NCBI GenBank assembly: GCA_963705155.1
Contig: CAVPJC010000018.1
Span: 1-64,000 of the forward strand
Direction: 5' to 3'
From: CAVPJC01 sp963705155
GTDB taxonomy: Bacteria > Chloroflexota > Anaerolineae > Anaerolineales > UBA4823
Length of the DNA: 64,000 nt
Each line of letters opens with the position of its first letter. Positions within the stretch are counted from its first letter, which is position 1. Made by a program: the position numbers and the translations under genes. The notes under the pieces are model-generated. The model searched no databases. It worked only from the letters and a program-made list of their open reading frames with translations, and was not told the DNA's origin. Shown here in pieces: positions 55,258 through 64,000 of the stretch.

Positions 55258-57885
55258 ATGTTGATGAAAATCAAAGCTCGGTTGGCTTCACTCACGCAAG
55301 GGCAAGGCATGGTGGAATTTGCGCTTGTGCTGCCCATGCTGATGGCGGTTATGCTGGGTGTGATCGAGGCGGGCCGGTTGTTGTTTATCTATGGCTCTGT
55401 CTACACCTCAAGCCGGGAAGCTGCCCGCTACGGCTCGGCAGCCGGGAACGTGGGTGGTTATATTGCTCACTACCAGGATTGCTCGGGCATACGCTCGGCA
55501 GCCAGGCGTCTGGGCGGGCTGGCCGGGATTCAAGATAATAACATTGCCATTACCTACGATCAGGGAACCAGCGGTTCCACCCTGGGAACCTGCCCGGTAG
55601 GCGGTGCCGGCCCTGTGCTGTCGCTTGGCAATCGCGTGACTGTGCAAGTCACCGCGCAGTACCGTCCATTACTCCCTTTGGTGAATATCCCTTCATTCCC
55701 CATCACATCCACCTCGTCAAGAACCATCCTTAAAGATGTATCCATCCAGGGTGGATCGGGAGGCGCTGGTTCGGAACTGCCCCGGGTGTTTTTTGAGGAA
55801 GCGTTGAACAGTATGGAAGAAGGAGATTCTGGCGAAACACACACTTATATCCTGAACGCCAGCCTCAGCGCAACCAGCGAACAGAATGTCACCGTCAATT
55901 TTTCGGTGTTTGGCAGCGCTTTACAGGGAGTAGATTACACCCTCAACCGCAGCAGCTCGCTGGTCATTCCTGCCGGTCAAACCTCTGCTTCCATAACAAT
56001 CACTGTTCTGGGTGATGATATCGATGAGTACGATGAAACGGTTGGTTTGCATATTGAATTAGTGGTAAACGCCGAACGCTCCAGCCCCTTCACCCATACC
56101 ACCACGATCATGGATGACGATGCTGAGCCATTGGTTACTTTTGCGACCCCAAACCAGGAAACACCTGAAAGCTCTCCGCAATTGGTCATAGTGGTGCGCC
56201 TGCAGGATATGGCAGGAAATCCTACCGTCTCCGGCAAAGAAGTCGTGGTGCCCTTCACATTGGATGGCACCACTTTCCCGGGTCTGGATTTTACATCCGT
56301 TTCGGGACCTTTGATGATCACGCCAGGAAGCTCCAGTGCTTCCATTATCCTGCCTTTAAACGACGACACTCTCTATGAAGGCCCTGAAACACTGGGGGTG
56401 CATTTTGGGACCCCCATCAATGCGCTTCCAGGCCCGATCACCACCCATGTTGCCACCATCATCGATAACGATGCTCCTCCTGTTGTTTCTTTTGCCATCG
56501 AAAGCCAGGTATCTCCCGAATCAATCCCCACGGTTATTGTCACCGTCCAGCTTAAAGATGCTGCAGGTCTTCCGGTGGCCTCCGGGTTGGATGTGACCGT
56601 TCCTTACCTTGTGGGTGGCACAGCGCTGCCAACCGCTGATTACACGGTTAGCGCAGGGCCGCTGACCATCCCGGCTGGCAGCACCAGCGCCAACATCGTT
56701 GTATCACCGGTGAGCGATCTCCTGGTAGAGCCAGACGAAACGGTCACCATCAGTCTGGGCGCTCCTACCAATGCCAGCTTGGGCGCTCCTGCGCTGCACA
56801 CGATCATCATCACCAGCGACCCGGTGGTGACATTCGCGCTGGCTTCCCAGCCGGTTCTGGAAGGGGCCGGTTCCCTGTCTGTGCAAGTCAACCTTACCCC
56901 GCCTCAAGAAATGGATGTTTCCGTGCCTTTCGGGTTAGCGGGTACGGCCGTCTCGGGCTCCGATTACATCCTGAACCAGGATGCAGTGGTGATGATCCCC
57001 GCCGGCCAGCCTTCAGGCGCAATCCGCCTCACCCTTCTGGAGGACGCCGTGGATGAGGCCGACGAAACCATCCGGTTCGTTTTGGGGGCACCCACAAATG
57101 CAGTGCTGGGAACACCCAGCGAGCATGTTGTGACTTTACAGGACAATGATCCTTTGCCGGTTGTGTTTTTCTCATCTCCGGCCCAATCGGCGGAAGAAGA
57201 TGCCGGCACGGTCAGCGTTGAGGTTTTGCTGAGCGCAGTCTCCTCCCGCCCGATCACGGTTTCGTTAGTGCTGGAAGGAACGGCGATCCAATACAACGAT
57301 TACACCACCAGCCCGGTTGCTTCGCTGGTCATCCCGGCTGGTTCAGTTAGCGCCCCGCTGAACATTCATCTTACCAATGACACCCTTCAGGAGACCAGTG
57401 AGACCATCATTGTGGGTCTGGGGCAAATACAAAATGCTGTCGCTGGCACCCCGGCTTCGCATATCGTGACCATTCTGATCAACGACCAGCCCACCTGTGA
57501 TATTTTCACCGGTAATGAGTTGGTTATCAACGCTTCTGACAAAAGAGTGGCCTGGACCCTTTCCAACCTCGGGCAAGACGCTCTGCTGCTCAAATCGATC
57601 ACCGTCTCATGGCCCACCAACGTGGCAAACCCGCCAAAGTTCGACCTGGTCAAGATCGATGAGCACCTGGTCTGGGATGATAACAAGCCCCATTCGCCTG
57701 CCACTGCCAACGCTCCCTGGATCGGCTTTGACTATTACCGGGCGCTCGCTCCAACGCCTTCGACCTTTTCTTTGTATTTCACCCGCACATTGCTTGCCGG
57801 CAACTACCATGTGTCCTTTATTTTTCACAACGTAACCCGCGGTGTGGATTGTTCGCCCGTAGAAAAGTCTGCCATCCTGAATTGA
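55258..57885 (+). CDS. TadE-like pilin domain fused to five Calx-beta domains
   Basis: The 875-residue protein opens with a TadE domain: SLTQGQGMVEFALVLPMLMA (E+5-type glutamate and hydrophobic helix), EAGRLLFIYGSVYTSSREAA. From about residue 176, five Calx-beta domains follow, each starting like PLVTFATPNQETPES and closing with acidic DDD or DND turns (starts near 176, 290, 407, 521 and 634), likely Ca-binding. A C-terminal ~130-residue domain with two cysteines ends the protein. The TadE part suggests processing and membrane insertion as in Tad pili, with the beta-sandwich stalk outside. It is first in a four-gene operon behind an ECF-type promoter. Its Calx-beta load is far beyond a normal ~150-200-residue TadE. 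Confidence 0.85.
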   Translation: MLMKIKARLASLTQGQGMVEFALVLPMLMAVMLGVIEAGRLLFIYGSVYTSSREAARYGSAAGNVGGYIAHYQDCSGIRSAARRLGGLAGIQDNNIAITYDQGTSGSTLGTCPVGGAGPVLSLGNRVTVQVTAQYRPLLPLVNIPSFPITSTSSRTILKDVSIQGGSGGAGSELPRVFFEEALNSMEEGDSGETHTYILNASLSATSEQNVTVNFSVFGSALQGVDYTLNRSSSLVIPAGQTSASITITVLGDDIDEYDETVGLHIELVVNAERSSPFTHTTTIMDDDAEPLVTFATPNQETPESSPQLVIVVRLQDMAGNPTVSGKEVVVPFTLDGTTFPGLDFTSVSGPLMITPGSSSASIILPLNDDTLYEGPETLGVHFGTPINALPGPITTHVATIIDNDAPPVVSFAIESQVSPESIPTVIVTVQLKDAAGLPVASGLDVTVPYLVGGTALPTADYTVSAGPLTIPAGSTSANIVVSPVSDLLVEPDETVTISLGAPTNASLGAPALHTIIITSDPVVTFALASQPVLEGAGSLSVQVNLTPPQEMDVSVPFGLAGTAVSGSDYILNQDAVVMIPAGQPSGAIRLTLLEDAVDEADETIRFVLGAPTNAVLGTPSEHVVTLQDNDPLPVVFFSSPAQSAEEDAGTVSVEVLLSAVSSRPITVSLVLEGTAIQYNDYTTSPVASLVIPAGSVSAPLNIHLTNDTLQETSETIIVGLGQIQNAVAGTPASHIVTILINDQPTCDIFTGNELVINASDKRVAWTLSNLGQDALLLKSITVSWPTNVANPPKFDLVKIDEHLVWDDNKPHSPATANAPWIGFDYYRALAPTPSTFSLYFTRTLLAGNYHVSFIFHNVTRGVDCSPVEKSAILN

Positions 57886-57895
57886 GGCATTATCG

Positions 57896-59158
57896 ATGCA
57901 TCCCCCTTGCATGTGTTTTCGGACCTTTGTTTCGGTTTTCAGAGCGTTTTTTTGTGCGTTTGCTCTCCTTGGCGTGCTTACGGTACCGTCCGGGCGTGTT
58001 TATGCCGCAGGCGAGGCCGCGATTATCGTCACCGAAACCGCAGACGAATTGAACAACGATGGCGATTGTTCATTGCGCGAAGCTGTGATTGCCGCCAATT
58101 CCAACACTGCCGTGGATGCGTGTGCAGCCGGGAGCGGCACAGATACCATTTTTCTGTCTGCCGGGACATACACGCTTTCCATTACTGGCGTTGATAACAC
58201 CGCTCAAGCCGGTGATCTGGATATCCTGGATCATCTCGTGCTCAAGGGATCTGGTAAAGACCTTACTATCCTGGACGCCGGGCAATTGAACCGGGTTATC
58301 CATATCGCGGCCGTCGTAACCGTCGAAATCGAATCGGTTACCATCATGAACGGCTATGCCATTGGCGAGGGTTTACTGGGCGGCGGGGGAATTCTTAACG
58401 AGGGCGGTATCCTGACCCTCTCCAATATGGTGCTAAGTAATAACAGCACCGATAAAGTTGGCGGTGGGTTGGATAATACCGGGTCGGCCACGCTGGTGGA
58501 TGTAACCATCACAGGCAACCATGCCAACGCTGGCGGAGGAATTTTCAACAGTGGTACGCTGCTCCTGAAAAGCACCACCATCAGCAGTAATTCTGCTGGT
58601 CACACCGGGGGCGGTCTCGATAATGCGCTCAATGCCACCCTCGAAAATGTGACCATCAGCGGCAACACCATCCCGCAGTCACCCGACGCCTCTGGCGGCG
58701 GTGTCTTTAGCGATGGGCCGTTGTATTTGCTGAATACGACCATTGCTGGCAATTCGACCGGTCTGGAAACTCGTGATTCTGTGCGTTTTAAAAATTCGAT
58801 GGTCGTCAATAGTCTGAACGGCAACAACTGCACCGGGACGGGCAGCCTGGTATCTGAGGGATATAACCTGGATAGCGGCAGTACTTGCAACTTTACCGTG
58901 GCAGGTGATCTTCAAGCGACAGATCCCCTGCTGGGGCCGCTGGCTGATAACCAGGGGCTGACCCTGACCCATGCTCTTCTGGACGGCAGCCCGGCTATCG
59001 ACGCCGGCGATAATCTTGGCTGCACCAAAGTGGATCAGCGTGGGGCGTTCCGTCCGGCAGACGGCACCAACGATGGCATTAAAACGTGCGATATCGGTGC
59101 ATATGAATTCTTGGGTAGTTTCCCACAAAAAGTTTACCTGCCCTCGCTCTCGCGTTGA
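57896..59158 (+). CDS. Exported CSLREA-domain parallel beta-helix protein with LP-x-x-x-R tail
   Basis: After a signal peptide (VFRAFFCAFALLGVLTVPSG) the 420-residue protein has the CSLREA segment (NNDGDCSLREAVIAANSNTA). Repeated beta-helix turns follow (GGGILNEGGILTLSNMVLSN, GGGLDNTGSATLVDVTITGN, GGGIFNSGTLLLKSTTISSN), then a choice-of-anchor-like end DGIKTCDIGAYEFLGSF and the terminus KVYLPSLSR. CSLREA proteins are surface or secreted and often repetitive. It lies between two TadE genes with a 10-base gap, so it should be made with the pilus-like proteins. The tail matches the exported protein at 20,080. Confidence 0.85.
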   Translation: MHPPCMCFRTFVSVFRAFFCAFALLGVLTVPSGRVYAAGEAAIIVTETADELNNDGDCSLREAVIAANSNTAVDACAAGSGTDTIFLSAGTYTLSITGVDNTAQAGDLDILDHLVLKGSGKDLTILDAGQLNRVIHIAAVVTVEIESVTIMNGYAIGEGLLGGGGILNEGGILTLSNMVLSNNSTDKVGGGLDNTGSATLVDVTITGNHANAGGGIFNSGTLLLKSTTISSNSAGHTGGGLDNALNATLENVTISGNTIPQSPDASGGGVFSDGPLYLLNTTIAGNSTGLETRDSVRFKNSMVVNSLNGNNCTGTGSLVSEGYNLDSGSTCNFTVAGDLQATDPLLGPLADNQGLTLTHALLDGSPAIDAGDNLGCTKVDQRGAFRPADGTNDGIKTCDIGAYEFLGSFPQKVYLPSLSR

Positions 59159-59178
59159 TTTTATCTGGAGGATTTGCT

Positions 59179-59616
59179 ATGCAAAGGAATAATGTCTGCA
59201 CAAGGACGGAGAGGGGCCAAAGCCTGGTGGAATTTGGCTTCAGCCTGGTTATTTTGCTCGTCATGCTGGCAGGTCTGGTGGATGCCAGCCGTGCCCTGTT
59301 TACTTTTATGGCCATGCGTGAAGCTGCTCAGGAGGGCGCCCTGTACGGTTCACTACAACCGGGCAGCGTCAGCGCCATTCAAACCCGCACGCTCAACACT
59401 TCCAACCTGGTGCAGGGCTTATCAGGCGAGTTGGATGTGGATGTCACGGTGGGTGAGCCAGCCTGCACCGGCAGCACCATCACGGTTCGGGTCACATACT
59501 CGAGCTTCCCGATATCGATGCCGTTTCTGGGAACCGTTCTGGGAAGCCAGACGGTGCCCATCAGCGCTTCGGTTGTAGATACCATTCTCCTGCCTTCCTG
59601 CACGACCGGCAGCTAG
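59179..59616 (+). CDS. TadE-like protein
   Basis: The 145-residue protein has RGQSLVEFGFSLVILLVMLA (TadE glutamate and membrane helix) and DASRALFTFMAMREAAQEGA, followed by a short extracellular part with one Cys pair. GGAGG nine bases before the ATG at 59179 sets the start. TadE pseudopilins assemble with TadG-like proteins in Tad machines. No TadA ATPase, TadB/C or prepilin peptidase is encoded in the window, so export machinery must be elsewhere. Confidence 0.85.
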   Translation: MQRNNVCTRTERGQSLVEFGFSLVILLVMLAGLVDASRALFTFMAMREAAQEGALYGSLQPGSVSAIQTRTLNTSNLVQGLSGELDVDVTVGEPACTGSTITVRVTYSSFPISMPFLGTVLGSQTVPISASVVDTILLPSCTTGS

Positions 59617-59645
59617 ACATGCTTTGAAAGGACGTCAGGTAAACC

Positions 59646-61001
59646 ATGAATAATTCCCAATCCGAAAGTGGACAGGCGCTGGTATTGATCGCTCTGGCGC
59701 TGGTTGTGCTTTTGGGCTTTACTGCCCTGGCGGTGGACGGCGGTATGGTCTATTCCGACCGCCGCCATGCACAAAATGCCGCGGATGCCGCTTCATTGGC
59801 GGGCGGCGGCATCGTGGCGCAGAACATGGAAAACAATCATGTGACGTACGGCAACTTTAACTGCGCTGCCAGCTCATTGACTTCTGCCATGTCAGCCGGT
59901 CGGGCGGCGGCGGTTAACCGCGCCGCCAGCAATGATTTTACGATTGACCAGAACATCACCGATAAGCATGGTGTGACCACGACGTGTGGGCAGTTTGACA
60001 ATGGCAGTTGGATTGAGCGTTATGTCGATGTGCGTGTGTTGATCTCAGATACCACCCCGACATCTTTTGCCCATTTTGTTTATCCTGGGGTGCTGCGTAA
60101 CCAGGTGGAGGCCGTCACACGCGTCCGGCCGCGCGCAGCCCTGGCGTTGGGTCACTCCGTGGTGGGCCTGAATCCCACGCAAGATTGCAACGGCAACCAG
60201 AACGGCGTCCTCTTCAGCGGAAATAATACCGTCATCGTTACTGGCGGTGGTATTTTCTCTAACGGCTGCTTGAGCGGCAACGGCAACAGCCTGAATGTGG
60301 AAGTGTACGGCGGCGACATCGTCCACGTCGGTGAGCTGGAAACCAACCACGTGGGCACGTTCTCCCCGCATCCAGATTTTGGGGATGGGTTGACCCTGCC
60401 GGACTACTCCATGGGCTATCCTATCCCAGATTGCTCGCAGGTGCCACACTATGGCAGCCCCAGCACGGCTTATCGCAACAACGCTGGCGGTAATATTCCG
60501 CCTGGTAATTATTCGCAGATCAAAATGAATGATGCGGTCACCCTGGAAGGCGGCGGGCTTTACTGCCTGTACGGCGATTTCGATGCTGGCAACAACGATC
60601 TGAGCGTACACCAGTCCGGCGGCAAGGATGGTGTGACGATATACATGTATTCGGGAAGCTTCAACACCACGGGCGGAGGCGTTGTCGTGCTGAGCGCACC
60701 ACCGCCCAGCCCGGACCCATCGCCGGCCATCCCCGGGCTGCTGATTTATATGCGCCAGGGCAACACCGGCCTGGTGAAGCTGCGCGGCAATTCCGATTCT
60801 GTGTATGTGGGCACCATTTACGCCCCATCCGGGCGGATTGATGTAGCTGGCGCTGCCAGTTTACCCCCAGGCGAGACAGCCGGGTTTAACACCCAGTTGA
60901 TTGCCAATAATATCGAGGTCGGCGGCAATGCCTATATCAACGTGAACTTTGATGAAAACACATCGTTCCAGGTGCCTACCAATCTCGAGTTGTATAAATA
61001 G
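59646..61001 (+). CDS. TadG-like (Tad-domain) exported protein
   Basis: The 451-residue protein starts with the Tad motif ESGQALVLIALALVVLLGFT, then DGGMVYSDRRHAQNAADAAS, as in TadG-type pilus-assembly proteins. The large C-terminal part (from ~residue 180) is repetitive and Gly/Asn-rich (NGVLFSGNNTVIVTGGGIFS, GVTIYMYSGSFNTTGGG), probably a beta-helix-like exodomain, without the vWA domain of classical TadG. It is last in the operon; its stop is followed by the convergent SRP RNA gene. Confidence 0.85.
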   Translation: MNNSQSESGQALVLIALALVVLLGFTALAVDGGMVYSDRRHAQNAADAASLAGGGIVAQNMENNHVTYGNFNCAASSLTSAMSAGRAAAVNRAASNDFTIDQNITDKHGVTTTCGQFDNGSWIERYVDVRVLISDTTPTSFAHFVYPGVLRNQVEAVTRVRPRAALALGHSVVGLNPTQDCNGNQNGVLFSGNNTVIVTGGGIFSNGCLSGNGNSLNVEVYGGDIVHVGELETNHVGTFSPHPDFGDGLTLPDYSMGYPIPDCSQVPHYGSPSTAYRNNAGGNIPPGNYSQIKMNDAVTLEGGGLYCLYGDFDAGNNDLSVHQSGGKDGVTIYMYSGSFNTTGGGVVVLSAPPPSPDPSPAIPGLLIYMRQGNTGLVKLRGNSDSVYVGTIYAPSGRIDVAGAASLPPGETAGFNTQLIANNIEVGGNAYINVNFDENTSFQVPTNLELYK

Positions 61002-61015
61002 GCAATTAAATAAAA

Positions 61016-61137
61016 ATGCCCGGGCAGGCAACCCGGCGGCACCCAGAATATCCTCCTTACTGCTGCTTCCTCTCGGACCTGACAGGGTTCGAAGGGTTCT
61101 GCCGCGCCGGACCCACCCGGACAAGCCAGGAGGATAC
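61016..61137 (-). ncRNA. ffs: Signal recognition particle RNA (4.5S-type)
   Basis: The minus strand contains the domain IV core GTCAGGTCC, GNRA loop GAGA, GGAAGCAGCAG, which binds Ffh. The 5' part (TATCCTCCTGGCTTG) pairs with 3' sequence AGGAGGATA in the same molecule, and GCCCGGGC with ATTTTTATTT ends it. Ends are estimated to within ~5 bases. It lies tail to tail with the TadG-like gene. Confidence 0.9.
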
Positions 61138-61203
61138 CGCATTGACTCAGGCTTGTCAATCCCGGTCGTGATGCAATTCAGGATCGTGGAAATGGGGGCA
61201 GGA

Positions 61204-61323
61204 TCACCGCTTGCTGCCGCCCATATAGGCAAAGAAACGGCGCAGCCCGTACCAGGCTAGGGCCGCCAGGTACAGCAATGACAGCAGGGTATTGACCAAT
61301 GATAAGAAGAGAAAAGTTTTCAT
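61204..61323 (-). CDS. 39-residue single-span membrane peptide
   Basis: An open frame reads MKTFLFLSLVNTLLSLLYLA, then ALAWYGLRRFFAYMGGSKR, stop. It has one hydrophobic helix and a positive C-terminus. GGTGGAAG lies nine bases before the ATG at 61323. It sits between the aconitase terminator and the SRP RNA gene on the same strand. I do not recognise it; being short, it could be spurious, but the start signal and membrane profile are good. Confidence 0.5.
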   Translation of the reverse strand: MKTFLFLSLVNTLLSLLYLAALAWYGLRRFFAYMGGSKR

Positions 61324-61340
61324 CTTATCTTCCACCTTTC

Positions 61341-61373
61341 AAAAAGACCACCGCGAATTGCCTCGCGGTGGTC
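61341..61373 (-). terminator. Terminator of acnA
   Basis: On the minus strand GACCACCGCGA (61373-61363) pairs with TCGCGGTGGTC (61356-61346), then TTTTT follows (61345-61341). Confidence 0.9.
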
Positions 61374-61477
61374 TCGCATAACGCACTCGGGCGCCTGAAC
61401 TGCCGGAAGCGGGGCTTCGTGTTGACGGCAGTTCATTCTGCATCATCTGCAGATCGCTACTCCCCATCCAGAATTGA

Positions 61478-64000
<2,523 letters not shown>

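Noticed and set aside
55258..61001. A complete Tad pilus locus
   Set aside because: Only TadE- and TadG-like genes are present; no TadA ATPase, TadB/C platform, secretin or prepilin peptidase is encoded here.
61081..61100. TTCGA-containing sequence as a tRNA T-arm
   Set aside because: It belongs to the SRP RNA; no acceptor stem or anticodon arm can be drawn. I found no tRNA, rRNA or CRISPR array in the window.
61383..61394. GCACTCGGGCGC resembling the 12.05/15.15 kb operator
   Set aside because: One half-site is altered, TGTCAA is missing, and it lies downstream of acnA rather than before a gene of that system.

Overview
The window looks like a chromosomal segment of a Chloroflexota bacterium, most likely of the Anaerolineae type. 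This rests on gene content I recognise: ECF sigma / DUF5667 pairs, Tad-like TadE/TadG proteins, secreted proteins ending in a short LP-x-x-x-R tail, an XRE/NB-ARC/TPR regulator, DUF4173/DUF4153 membrane proteins and futalosine-type menaquinone genes (UbiA-like MqnP, UbiD-like MqnL). The leftmost ~2.9 kb differs: it is the 3' part of a DUF2723/TPR protein of a kind I know best from Verrucomicrobia, so it may be transferred DNA or a mis-joined contig end. No search could be run; all family names come from motifs read in the sequence.

Many conserved genes (acnA, lpdA, the E2 acyltransferase, two glycosyltransferases, the histidine kinase, DUF5667 and others) are split by single-base frameshifts with protein similarity continuing in another frame. 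In the DUF2723/TPR gene two shifts cancel out. Uncorrected indels in the assembly explain this better than wholesale decay, so I annotate whole genes across the breaks.

Layout. 1-2.9 kb: broken DUF2723/TPR gene and an unknown gene tail. 2.9-6.5 kb: minus-strand accessory cluster (DUF1059, ABM-like monooxygenase, NTF2-like, alpha/beta hydrolase, NmrA-like, secreted barrel protein) divergent from a large XRE/NB-ARC/TPR regulator (6.75-9.1 kb). 9.1-15.1 kb: histidine kinase / response regulator operon and two multi-spanning membrane proteins (DUF4173, DUF4153) whose upstream regions share a palindromic motif. 15.3-19.8 kb: B12-type radical SAM enzyme, hydrolase, small secreted protein behind a hairpin-rich leader, glycosyltransferase. 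20.1-24.6 kb: a ~1,500-residue exported multidomain protein. 25.0-32.5 kb: branched-chain-type 2-oxoacid dehydrogenase (E1 fused, E2, E3) beside an FadF/HdrD-like membrane Fe-S oxidoreductase, together feeding acyl-CoA and electrons into respiration. 32.6-41.0 kb: cell-wall enzymes (S41, YkuD, LysM) and menaquinone genes flanking an ABC importer. 41.2-45.2 kb: Roadblock, V4R, response regulator, glycosyltransferase and MFS genes in one direction. 45.3-49.8 kb: RsmA, LCP ligase, sugar-1-phosphate transferase and flippase (envelope polysaccharide).

49.9-61.0 kb is the most distinctive block: two tandem ECF sigma/DUF5667 pairs, a kinase-less membrane sensor, then an operon of a TadE domain fused to five Calx-beta domains, a CSLREA beta-helix exoprotein, a second TadE and a TadG-like protein. 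The second sigma gene and the TadE/Calx-beta operon carry the same ECF-style promoter (TGTAAC, 16 bases, CGTTA), suggesting a sigma-controlled surface-adhesion system. The window closes with the SRP RNA gene (minus strand), an unlisted 39-residue membrane peptide gene, and aconitase running off the right edge.
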